Shown in pieces: positions 1 through 7,178 of a stretch of DNA of 9,988 nt. The stretch lies in the NCBI GenBank assembly GCA_007131465.1, contig SLQN01000126.1, positions 1-9,988 on the forward strand, given 5' to 3'. Source of the DNA: Paracoccaceae bacterium (GTDB lineage: Bacteria; Pseudomonadota; Alphaproteobacteria; Rhodobacterales; Rhodobacteraceae). Below the pieces are notes generated by a model, which was given only the letters and a program-made list of their open reading frames with translations, had not been told where the DNA came from and did not search any database. Each line of letters begins with the position of its first letter. The first letter of the stretch is position 1. The position numbers and the translations under genes are program-made.

Positions 1-787
1 CAAGGTCTTCGTTCTCAATCGTCAACCGCACGCCAAACGTATTTGACGTCGCGTCAAATACAGAGTCGATGACCACGACCGTCGCCGTCCGTGGCGCAAT
101 ACCGGGCAGGTCCGGCTCGATCGAGGCTCTCTGCCCCAACGAGAGGGTGGGATACATCGCGACGGGCAGAAACACCTCGACATGCAGCGGATCGAGAACC
201 GCAATCGTGGCGATCTCGCGGTCTTGAAACACATACTCGCCCGGTGCCAGGATCCTTTCGGAAACCACACCGGTGATCGGGCTGGTGATGCTGTGCCGGT
301 CAAGGTCGGCCTCTGCGCGCCGAAGCTCCATCTCCGCGATCTTCTGGAGGGTGTAGGCGGCGGCGAGCTCGGCATTGCGAACATCGGATTCGGCCTCCAG
401 TTCCTCAACCTGTCCCAGTGCAATGGCTTGTCGTTCGAGAAGCGCGCGCGCCCGTTCGAGCCGAAGCAGGGTAAAATCCCGCTGTGCCACTCGTGCCGCG
501 ATGCTCGACGTCTCTTCGGCCTGCAAACGGAGCAGATCGACGGTCGCCTGTTTAACCTCGCTGCTTACACGGGCCACAATATCACCGGCCTGCACAGGAC
601 TGCCGCGTTCGACCCGAACTTCCCGCAGGACCCCGTCAACCGGGCTGCCCAGCCGCACAAGCTGGCTGGGTTCGATCAAGCAGTTGAAGCCACCGGGCTG
701 AGTCTCGGCATGAACGCCCGTTGCCAAGAACAGGCCCGCCAGAAAGGCCGCGTTACTCCGGCGCCCCCACGAAAGACATTGCATCAT
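1..787 (-). CDS. RND/HlyD-type periplasmic adaptor subunit, C-terminus beyond window
   Basis: The first 262 residues of a secreted adaptor protein; the frame runs off the left edge without a stop. A Sec signal peptide is clear (hydrophobic NAAFLAGLFLATG, cleavage likely after VHA at 27; no lipobox at that site). Then come the first lipoyl half-motif at about 45-75 (LGSPVDGVL, RGSPVQAGDIVARV), a short coiled-coil hairpin at about 76-162, the second half-motif ITSPITGVVSERI (167-179) with APGEYV, and beta-barrel strands (IAVLDPLHVEVFLP, TLSLGQRASIEPD), ending in VFDATSNTFGVRLTIENED. This order and the SPITG motif fit RND/HlyD-family adaptors, which join an inner-membrane pump to an outer-membrane channel. 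Unlike the GAF-HlyD gene product it has no membrane anchor. The start overlaps the SecA-like gene by 35 nt, so the two are probably made together. The rest of the gene, and perhaps its membrane partner or outer-membrane channel, should lie to the left. Confidence 0.88.
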   Translation of the reverse strand, partial: MMQCLSWGRRSNAAFLAGLFLATGVHAETQPGGFNCLIEPSQLVRLGSPVDGVLREVRVERGSPVQAGDIVARVSSEVKQATVDLLRLQAEETSSIAARVAQRDFTLLRLERARALLERQAIALGQVEELEAESDVRNAELAAAYTLQKIAEMELRRAEADLDRHSITSPITGVVSERILAPGEYVFQDREIATIAVLDPLHVEVFLPVAMYPTLSLGQRASIEPDLPGIAPRTATVVVIDSVFDATSNTFGVRLTIENEDL

Positions 788-2753
788 TGAGAACCTCATC
801 CTGTCTGAGTAGATCGCGGCGCATCCGGGCATGAAGTTTCTCGGCCCGCCTTTGTGCCATGCGGTGTGCCAGATTGCCCGATACACCAAAAGGCATCTGC
901 GAAAATGCGCGTGCGAGGGCGGGCGGATCGGTAGTGATCAGCGGATCCTCGCGCGACAGGATCGCAATGCAGCGTCCCGGCTCGCCCTGCCGACCCGCAC
1001 GCCCAATAAGCTGACGGTCGATGCGCGCGCTGTCGTGACGCTCTGACATCAGCACACACAGACCGCCCCGCGCAGCCACACCGTGTTGCAGCCGGATATC
1101 CGCGCCACGGCCAGCCATGTTCGTGGCAACGGTCACACGCCCGGCCTGCCCCGCCTCAGCGATCTTGCGCGCTTCTTCGGCGTCCTGCGCGGCTGACAGG
1201 ACCTCATGTGCCACACCGATGCGCGTCAGCGCGTCGGAGGCCCGTGCGCTTGCCACGACAGACCGCGTTCCGATCAGCACCGGAACCCCGGCGGCGGCGT
1301 GGCGCTGCGCCTCCTCGGCGATGAGGGCCCATTTACGTTGCTCGGTTCTCACAATCCGGCTGGGCAGGACGATCCGGCGGTTGGGCCGGTGCGGCGGGAT
1401 GGTTGCCACCGGCAGCCGGTAAACCTGCCAGAGCTCGCGCGCCACCTCGCGTGCGGTTCCGGTCATGGCGGCCAGGCGATCATAGCGGCGGAAAAACCGC
1501 TGATAGGTGGTTCGCGCCAGCGTCACGCGTCCGCGCGACAGGTCCAGTCCTTCCTTCAACTCGACCAATTGCTGCAGCCCCTCGTTCCAGGAACGGTCTT
1601 TCATCACGCGGCCGGTATATTCATCGATGATCTGGACACCGCCATCGACAACCAGATAGTTCTCGTCCCGGATCAGGACATGCTGCGCCGTAAGGGCCTT
1701 CAGCACCAGATCCTCACGCAATATGCGGTTTCTCAGCGCACCATCCTCGACCATGTCGCTGAGGCGGGCCGTTCCCTGACCCGTCAATTCGGCGCGCCGT
1801 TCGCCGCCATGCATCACCCAGTCGCGTCCCCGTCTCAGTCGTCCGGCCAAGGTCATTGCACCCGCAAGCAAATCGGGGTGATAAAGCGCGGGGCCCTCGC
1901 CCGACAGGATCAGCGGCGTGCGGGCCTCGTCGATAAAGACGCTGTCTGCCTCGTCAACAAGGGCAAAGGACAACCCTCGCAACAAGGTCCCTTCCGACGC
2001 CGTTCCGCCGCCGCGCAGCAATGCCGCCCGCCGCGCCAGGGGCCCGGTCTCTGGGCCGCGTGCCAGCCTGTCGCGCAGGTGATCGAAGGCCAGTTCCTTG
2101 TTCGTGCAATAGGTGATGTCGGCAAGGTAGGCCCGCCGCCGTTCGTCCGGTGCCATGCCAGCCGTAACGACGCCGACATTCAGGCCAAGCGCGCGATAGA
2201 GAGGTTCCATTTCTCTGGCGTCCCGAGCGGCCAGATAATCATTAACGGTCACGACATGCACGGGACGCCCCGTCAGGGCCATGCCAGCCGCCGTAAGTGT
2301 TGCGGTCAGTGTCTTGCCTTCGCCGGTCTGCATCTCGGCAAGGGCCCCGCGCATCATCGCATAGCCGCCCATCAGCTGCACAGGGTGATGACGCATCCCC
2401 AGGGACAACTCTGCGGCGCGACGTACCAGCGCAAAGACCGGCCCGACATAGGCCAGGCAGCCAGGGTCTTGCCGACGGGCATCACGGGCACAGGCGCGCA
2501 CCCGCGCGAGAAGGGCATCGCAATCAAGTACCCCCATTTCGGCCTCGGCCCGGTCAACAGCCCGCACCACCCGGCGCAGCAGCCAGGGGCGATAGGGCGC
2601 GAGCCAGCCCTGCGCCGTACCGACTGCGGACGCCATGGCGCGGTTCAGCTTCGTCTCGCGCTGCCATTCACGTTCGACGCGAAAGTGCGGATCACGCGCG
2701 ATCCGGTCGGCCGACGGCAAAGCCCTCATGGCATCCCGCGCCACATCAGACAT
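753..2753 (-). CDS. Shortened SecA-like preprotein translocase ATPase
   Basis: A 666-residue cytosolic ATPase of the SecA family. The chosen ATG (2753) overlaps the M50 stop in ATGTCTGA with AGG 7 nt before it; a longer frame from 2840 would add 29 residues that only shadow the upstream gene. Visible motifs: QLMGG (126-130), Walker A MQTGEGKT (141-148), VTVNDYLAARDA (168-179), TYCTNKELAFDHLRD (214-228), DEAD box VDEAD then SVFIDEARTPLILSG (266-285), IIDEYTGRVM (375-384), AAMTGTA (428-434), TNMAGRGAD (544-552) and QLIGRAGRQGEPG (581-593) with arginine-finger candidates. All ATPase motifs look intact. The preprotein-binding region after the DEAD box seems shorter than usual. The protein stops at LLRQDEVLNDAMSF, where canonical SecA (about 900 residues) continues into the helical scaffold and wing; the C-terminal zinc motif is also absent. 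It is therefore an accessory SecA paralogue, not the housekeeping one, probably powering export of the neighbouring giant protein (inference). Confidence 0.92.
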   Translation of the reverse strand: MSDVARDAMRALPSADRIARDPHFRVEREWQRETKLNRAMASAVGTAQGWLAPYRPWLLRRVVRAVDRAEAEMGVLDCDALLARVRACARDARRQDPGCLAYVGPVFALVRRAAELSLGMRHHPVQLMGGYAMMRGALAEMQTGEGKTLTATLTAAGMALTGRPVHVVTVNDYLAARDAREMEPLYRALGLNVGVVTAGMAPDERRRAYLADITYCTNKELAFDHLRDRLARGPETGPLARRAALLRGGGTASEGTLLRGLSFALVDEADSVFIDEARTPLILSGEGPALYHPDLLAGAMTLAGRLRRGRDWVMHGGERRAELTGQGTARLSDMVEDGALRNRILREDLVLKALTAQHVLIRDENYLVVDGGVQIIDEYTGRVMKDRSWNEGLQQLVELKEGLDLSRGRVTLARTTYQRFFRRYDRLAAMTGTAREVARELWQVYRLPVATIPPHRPNRRIVLPSRIVRTEQRKWALIAEEAQRHAAAGVPVLIGTRSVVASARASDALTRIGVAHEVLSAAQDAEEARKIAEAGQAGRVTVATNMAGRGADIRLQHGVAARGGLCVLMSERHDSARIDRQLIGRAGRQGEPGRCIAILSREDPLITTDPPALARAFSQMPFGVSGNLAHRMAQRRAEKLHARMRRDLLRQDEVLNDAMSFVGAPE
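794..797 (-). promoter_or_regulatory. Ribosome binding site of the periplasmic adaptor gene
   Basis: GAGG on the minus strand, 6 nt before the ATG at 787, lies inside the end of the SecA-like gene. It selects the first of two tandem ATG codons (787 and 784) and supports reinitiation across the 35-nt overlap. Confidence 0.6.
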
Positions 2754-4905
2754 CGAAGCGCCTGAGGAATAGCTGCCGGATCTCGCGGTGCAGGCGCTCG
2801 GACAGCGTTGCCGTGCCGTGGTTGATTCGGACAAACGCACGCATGCCCGCCATTACCTCGTCAGGTGGCAGGTCAATCTTGAGGTCGACGACAAAGACCG
2901 GCTCGATTGCGTCGGGCTGGTTAGGATCACGAGAGGCCGGATCCACCGGAATGGATCCGCCGCCCGCCGTCCCGAGCGCGGCCGAGGGAAGCTGGCGCTG
3001 TGCCTTTGGTGTTGCCCGCATCAGTTCGGCTGTGCGGACCTCGCGCGGCGTACCGGCCAGCCGATACTCGGCCCCTTCGATCCGGTTGTAGACCAGATCC
3101 GCGCGATCCGCCGTCACCACTGCACGGATAAAGGGATCACCTTCACCGAGAACATATCCGACCAGCGTGCCCCGCGTCACATAGCGCCCCAGGTCGTCAT
3201 CCGACAAAAGCCCGATAAAGCGACCATCGCTCGGGCTGAGCACATCCAGTGCCGCAATGCGCGCGTCGAGCAGGTCCAGCGCATCGTCAATACTCTCAAG
3301 CTGGGCCTCCAGAATGGCCTCGCGGGTCCGATCACGTGTGCGCTCCTGCGCCAGCCGCAAGGCAAATTCCCGCCGCTGCGCGCGCAGGATTTCGCGACGG
3401 TCCATCAGTTCCGGCTCCCGAAGACGATAAAGCCTGCGCTGTGCCGTCACGATTTCATCTGTCGCAGTGCTGCGTTCGGCCAGAGACCCGCTCGCGCCTG
3501 CACGCAGATGTGCGGATTCCGGCAGACTGATGACGCCGTCCAGCTTGGTCGCATAGGGCAACGGTACCAACAGGATTGCCCCGACCAGCGCGGCGATTGT
3601 CGATCCTGTCACGACAATGGCGCGTCCGCGGCGCGGACCAAGTTCGGCCGAGTCCCAGACCCACCAGAGCCCCTTCAGGAGCGGCCAGATCACCGACATC
3701 CAAACTGCCCAGAGCGCCAGCAGCACACCAACAAAGAAGAACTTGGACGCAAGGAAAAGTGCGATCACCATCATGATAAACAACCGGTAGATCGCGGCAA
3801 AGACCGAATACAGAACGAACCAGACGCTCTCGCCCCGAGCGGTGGCTGGCGAAATACTGTCGCGCAGGCCAAAGGCATAGCGCTTGATCAGATGCTGCAC
3901 GTGCCGATTGGCGCGCGTCCCCAGATTGGGGATCTCGACCAGATCGGTCAGGACATAATATCCATCGAACCGAAGAAGCGGGTTCCCATTGAACAGCAGC
4001 GTCGAGACGCCGCCGATGAGCGCCACGTTCAGCGCAGCGGCCCTGATCAGACCCGGCTCGGCATTCAGCCAGACGATCATCGCGATTCCGGCCAGGAACA
4101 GCTCGACAAGGATACCCGCACCGCCAACTACCGCGCGCCGCCACTTTGAGGGGAAGCCATAGGCGGTCGAGGCGTCCACATAAGGAACCGGAATCAGCAC
4201 GAGGAACATCAGCCCCATTTCATGCACCGAACCGCCCCAGACCTTTGCGGCATAGCCGTGGCCAAGTTCGTGCAGCGCCTTGATTACCGGATATGTCACA
4301 GCCAGCAGGATCAGGTTTTCCGCGATAAGCACACGGTCCATCACTGTCTCGGTCAGAGGCCCCCAGTTTAGCACGGCAATAGCTGCGCCCGCAGTCACGA
4401 CCCCAAGCCAAAGGAGCGCGCCGAACAGCGTAAAGAAAGGGCGCGCCAATGGCAGCGTTGCCGAAAGAAAGCGGTCGGGATCCACCAGCGGAAGCCGTAG
4501 CGCGAGCGGGTTGCGCAGTCGCGCCATCATCGCCTTTCGCGCACGATCATCTGCACGATGCGCCAGCTCGCCCAGGTCGGGCGGCACATCCCCGGCCAGC
4601 AGATCGGCAGAATGAAGCTGAGACAGCAGGCGAATCACGTCATCCTGTGTGGGCGGATCGGCCTCCTCTCCCATCCATTCGATAGTGGCCTGCCAGATTT
4701 CTTCCAGCGTTCTGCGGCCATTCATCAGCCCTGCCATGTGGTTTGCCGTCGGCGAGATGCGGTGGAACTGTCCGGTCTGATCGTTCTGCACGACATACCA
4801 GTCCGCCCCTCGAAAGAGCTGGCGATGCGTTCGCGTATGGGCGCGCAGGCGCGGGCGCAACCCGGCGACACGGAACCAGTTTGGACTGAAGGCGGATTGC
4901 GTCAT
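2746..4905 (-). CDS. PqqD-like / M50 metallopeptidase / HlyD-like fusion, polytopic membrane protein
   Basis: A 719-residue membrane protein. The start is placed at the ATG overlapping the upstream stop (TAATG, 4907-4903); an ATG 12 codons earlier would overlap more and has no better support. Residues ~15-105 resemble a PqqD-like winged helix (RPRLRAHTRTHRQLFRG, WYVVQND, FHRISPTAN, MNGRRTLEEI, then LLSQLHSADLL). Membrane helices begin near 155. M50 site-2-protease-type motifs are intact: HELGH at 212-216 (zinc and catalytic glutamate) and NGNPLLRFDG at 306-315 (zinc aspartate 314). More helices run to about 450. The C-terminal ~270 residues are HlyD-like but reduced: KLDGVISLP, an arginine-rich coiled coil (about 480-552), SPSDGRFIG (557-565), then beta strands to MRAFVRI. 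M50 enzymes cut substrates within or beside the membrane; here the enzyme may process or gate cargo (inference). Its 3' end overlaps the SecA-like gene by 8 nt. Confidence 0.88.
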   Translation of the reverse strand: MTQSAFSPNWFRVAGLRPRLRAHTRTHRQLFRGADWYVVQNDQTGQFHRISPTANHMAGLMNGRRTLEEIWQATIEWMGEEADPPTQDDVIRLLSQLHSADLLAGDVPPDLGELAHRADDRARKAMMARLRNPLALRLPLVDPDRFLSATLPLARPFFTLFGALLWLGVVTAGAAIAVLNWGPLTETVMDRVLIAENLILLAVTYPVIKALHELGHGYAAKVWGGSVHEMGLMFLVLIPVPYVDASTAYGFPSKWRRAVVGGAGILVELFLAGIAMIVWLNAEPGLIRAAALNVALIGGVSTLLFNGNPLLRFDGYYVLTDLVEIPNLGTRANRHVQHLIKRYAFGLRDSISPATARGESVWFVLYSVFAAIYRLFIMMVIALFLASKFFFVGVLLALWAVWMSVIWPLLKGLWWVWDSAELGPRRGRAIVVTGSTIAALVGAILLVPLPYATKLDGVISLPESAHLRAGASGSLAERSTATDEIVTAQRRLYRLREPELMDRREILRAQRREFALRLAQERTRDRTREAILEAQLESIDDALDLLDARIAALDVLSPSDGRFIGLLSDDDLGRYVTRGTLVGYVLGEGDPFIRAVVTADRADLVYNRIEGAEYRLAGTPREVRTAELMRATPKAQRQLPSAALGTAGGGSIPVDPASRDPNQPDAIEPVFVVDLKIDLPPDEVMAGMRAFVRINHGTATLSERLHREIRQLFLRRFDV

Positions 4906-6755
4906 TAGCCCAGCCACGACCAGAAGGTCAGCCGCGCCCAATTGCGCATCGGTGCGGACCAGATGTCGATCATCAGGCGTTCGTCAACCTCGATTTTCAC
5001 GATCCCGGTCATGCCCGGCCTGAAATCGGGTGATGCGTGCAGCAGCACCGCATCGGCGCGAAACAGGTTGCGACCCTCGGACGCACGTGCAACCGATGTG
5101 ACCCGTTCCAGGCTGACCGGAAAGCCATCACCCGGCAAGGCCGACAGGACCAGCGTGCCGGTTTGGCCAGGGGTCAAATCCCGGATGTATCGCTCGTCCA
5201 CGTTCAGGACGATACGGTAATTCGAATCCGGCACGACCTGGAACAGCAGATCGCCCAGTTGCACGGATGCGCCGATGTTCTGGCTCTGGTCGCCCGCGAC
5301 AACCATGCCGTCGAAAGGCATCTCGACCCGCGCACGCGCAATCCGGGCCTCGACCATCGCAAGCTGCGCCCCGGCCTGCTCGATCTGCGCGCGGATCAGA
5401 TCGGCCTCGGACCGCTCGCGCCGCCCGATGGCCTGACCATATTCCAGTTCGCGCTGGCGGATTTCCGTCAGCCAGCGCAACCGCTCCAGGACCAGATCGC
5501 GGTCATCGAGTGTGGCCAGTATTGCGCCCTGTTGCAAGATATCCCCCGGCCGGGCCATCGCGCTGCGCAGAAAACCATCAAAGGGTGCGATCAGGCTGCG
5601 TTCCACAGCGCCCTGCACTGTGGCGTCGGCAGTGACGCGGTAAGGCCCGCTCCATGTGGAGAAGAGCGCCGTCGCCGCAACAAGTACGATTCCCGCCAGC
5701 TTGCGCCCGGCATGTCCCGGACCAAACATCCGCGAGAACTGTGTTCGTAGGCTTTGCCAGATCTTTACGATCAGCCATCTCTGGTTCTCGGCCTTGTCGT
5801 GCAGCGAAGGGCCGGCCAACGCGACCGAAGCATCTACCAGCGCGACCTCATCTGCCGAGAACGGACGGTCTGCCGATCGCTCGATTGTCACCGCCCCGCC
5901 CCAGCGACCACCCTCCACAAGAAAGGGCACGGTGAGCACCGCAGCCCCTCCCCTGTCATGGGAAAGCGCGGCTTGCGCCCGTGTCGCGTTGGGCTCGTCT
6001 TGCCGTTCGGGCCAGGTCAGAGCGGCGCGTTGTGACAGGGCTTCGTCCATGGCCTGGGTCACCAATCGGGTGAGGCGGACACGCTTGCCGAATTCGGCGG
6101 AATGGGACACGGCCATGATCTCGGTGCGCATAAAGCGGCGCAACGCAACGACCGCCCGGTCTGCGCCCAGCATATGGGACAACTCGGTGGTCAGGCGCAA
6201 TGCTGCAGCCTGCGCCGCGCGCGGTTCCTGCACCGCGACCATCAGGCGCTGCGCAGCCGAGAGACGGTCGCCGCGCTCCGCAAGATGACCAAGCGCATCC
6301 CGCGCCGCGCGCTCGCGCAGCCAGGCCCCCCCCCAGGCAAGACCCTGCAATGCAGAACGCATCCGCGCCGGATTCGCCGAGTCGATACTGAGCGCAACGG
6401 CGCAGCGCCAGTCCGCCCGTTGCCCCTTTCCGGGCAGGTCGAACCCGAGCGGTTGCGCAACAAAAGCACCATTGCCGTCATCGCGGCGCAGAACGCTCGC
6501 TCGGTCTGCCTTCAGAGCGGCCTGCGCGACCGGCTTCAGCACAGTCTCGGCATCACCACCCTGTGCAGCAAGCACGCGCAACTGCCCGCTGGCTTCAAGA
6601 AACACGGCCCCACCACGTGCGCCGCTCTGCTCGATCTGCATATGCAGCCAAAGCGGTGCCAGCGCCTCCAGATCACGCGCAGATACCAGATGCGAAGTTT
6701 GCGTCGATCCCGGCAGAACCGCATGCGCCTTCGTCTTTAAGTCTGCGATTGTCAT
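4905..6755 (-). CDS. GAF-like / HlyD-type membrane fusion protein
   Basis: A 616-residue inner-membrane protein. The N-terminal ~325 residues are cytosolic and look like one or two GAF-type sensor folds (about 30-150 and 165-320; the second carries the pattern LGADRAVVALR ... ILTVPF-like strand ... WGGAVTIERS ... FSADEVALVDA). One membrane helix follows at about 352-369 (LAGIVLVAATALFSTW). The periplasmic part is HlyD-like: first lipoyl half-motif at 385-418 (IAPFDGFL, RPGDILQQGAILATL), a coiled-coil hairpin at about 420-476, second half-motif at 477-508 (MPFDGMVVAGD), then beta-barrel strands and the RPGMTG turn at 579-584. The C-terminus is aromatic (NWARLTFWSWLG). HlyD-type adaptors bridge inner and outer membranes; a cytosolic GAF fused to one suggests ligand- or partner-gated assembly (inference). 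The start has only a weak GAG-type ribosome site. The stop TAA overlaps the next ATG (TAATG). A G9 tract lies at codons 141-144. Confidence 0.85.
   Translation of the reverse strand: MTIADLKTKAHAVLPGSTQTSHLVSARDLEALAPLWLHMQIEQSGARGGAVFLEASGQLRVLAAQGGDAETVLKPVAQAALKADRASVLRRDDGNGAFVAQPLGFDLPGKGQRADWRCAVALSIDSANPARMRSALQGLAWGGAWLRERAARDALGHLAERGDRLSAAQRLMVAVQEPRAAQAAALRLTTELSHMLGADRAVVALRRFMRTEIMAVSHSAEFGKRVRLTRLVTQAMDEALSQRAALTWPERQDEPNATRAQAALSHDRGGAAVLTVPFLVEGGRWGGAVTIERSADRPFSADEVALVDASVALAGPSLHDKAENQRWLIVKIWQSLRTQFSRMFGPGHAGRKLAGIVLVAATALFSTWSGPYRVTADATVQGAVERSLIAPFDGFLRSAMARPGDILQQGAILATLDDRDLVLERLRWLTEIRQRELEYGQAIGRRERSEADLIRAQIEQAGAQLAMVEARIARARVEMPFDGMVVAGDQSQNIGASVQLGDLLFQVVPDSNYRIVLNVDERYIRDLTPGQTGTLVLSALPGDGFPVSLERVTSVARASEGRNLFRADAVLLHASPDFRPGMTGIVKIEVDERLMIDIWSAPMRNWARLTFWSWLG
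6326..6334 (-). repeat. Nine-G homopolymer inside the GAF-HlyD coding region
   Basis: Nine consecutive C on the plus strand read as G9 in the gene, coding WGGA at residues 141-144. Tracts of this length are prone to slipped-strand change in many bacteria. Losing one G moves translation into a frame that stops near 6242, which leaves a product of about 170 residues with no membrane helix or adaptor part. Whether it varies in nature cannot be told from one sequence. Confidence 0.7.
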
Positions 6756-6788
6756 TGTGTTGTCTCGAAGGTCGTGCCGCGGACGGAA

Positions 6789-7097
6789 TTACCGAGGGGT
6801 GCCGTCCTTCAACTCCCCGTAGCGTGCTTCATATTGCTCGATGACGCCACTCAGGGCCGCAGCCATGCGCTTCGCCGCAATCGGCGTCATGATCACACGA
6901 TGCGCCAGTTGTACGCGAACCTCGGAATTGTCACCGCTCGGGTTCCAGGTCTGGTTCGTGCCCATGAAGACATCGACTTGCTCCTGGCTCGACTGGATGT
7001 TGACCACATTCGCAAATGCTGTGGTCATTGCACTGTCATCCCAGACGACCACTGGCGCGCTTGGGGCAGTTTTCTTGTTGTCGGTCATTCTGTCCAT
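6789..7097 (-). CDS. Small DUF3467 family protein
   Basis: A 102-residue, soluble-looking protein with no signal peptide or membrane segment. The core matches the DUF3467 pattern as I know it: an opening FANVVNIQSS (about 28-37), a variable middle, then VQLAHRVIMTPIAAKRM (about 62-78) and an ending that leads into IEQYEARYGEL (86-96); family members typically end with a Y-E-x-x-[FY]-G helix. No biochemical role is established for the family to my knowledge. The gene stands at the head of the putative export operon, 33 nt before the GAF-HlyD gene, and has the best ribosome binding site of the set. A cytoplasmic chaperone, adaptor or escort for the ATPase or cargo would fit its position, but that is speculation. 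The domain assignment is fairly sure; the function is not. Confidence 0.8.
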   Translation of the reverse strand: MDRMTDNKKTAPSAPVVVWDDSAMTTAFANVVNIQSSQEQVDVFMGTNQTWNPSGDNSEVRVQLAHRVIMTPIAAKRMAAALSGVIEQYEARYGELKDGTPR

Positions 7098-7100
7098 CTT

Positions 7101-7106
7101 CTCCCT
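7101..7106 (-). promoter_or_regulatory. Ribosome binding site of the DUF3467 gene
   Basis: AGGGAG on the minus strand, 3 nt before the ATG at 7097, is the strongest Shine-Dalgarno match in the cluster. It favours that ATG over the second in-frame ATG three codons later. A strong site here fits fresh ribosome entry at the head of the machinery genes. Confidence 0.6.
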
Positions 7107-7148
7107 AAAGTCTATGTCGGATCGCGATTACAACTGGTTGGAACATCA

Positions 7149-7178
7149 GCGTTTCCATTCCCGCCTCGTCAGAAACGC
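7149..7178. repeat. Inverted repeat in the spacer before the DUF3467 gene
   Basis: A perfect 7-bp inverted repeat (GCGTTTC / GAAACGC) flanks a 16-nt loop in the 108-bp spacer between the giant gene's stop (7206) and the next start (7097). On the coding (minus) strand it lies after an A-rich stretch and has no following T run, so it is not a standard intrinsic terminator for that direction. It could be an attenuating or mRNA-stabilising hairpin, an operator, or chance. I could not identify a convincing promoter in the same spacer. Confidence 0.35.

Noticed and set aside
22..423. 133-codon minus-strand open frame at the left edge, and 182-790 on the plus strand
   Set aside because: Both lie over the periplasmic adaptor gene, whose frame gives a signal peptide, lipoyl half-motifs and coiled coil. 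Neither alternative gives a sensible protein.
1206..2765. 519-codon plus-strand open frame opposite the SecA-like gene
   Set aside because: The minus strand codes a clear SecA family protein over the same span. The plus-strand product is rich in His, Arg, Pro and Gln with no recognisable motif, typical of an antisense shadow in GC-rich DNA.
2754..2840. Longer N-terminus of the SecA-like protein starting at 2840
   Set aside because: The extra 29 residues only reread the end of the M50 gene. The ATG at 2753 gives a short coupled overlap and a plausible ribosome site.
2788..4149. 453-codon plus-strand open frame opposite the M50 gene
   Set aside because: Low-complexity, basic translation without domain signs; the opposite strand carries intact protease motifs.
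4906..4941. Longer N-terminus of the M50 fusion starting at 4941
   Set aside because: The TAATG junction at 4907-4903 is a classic coupled start, and the 12 extra residues lie within the upstream gene.
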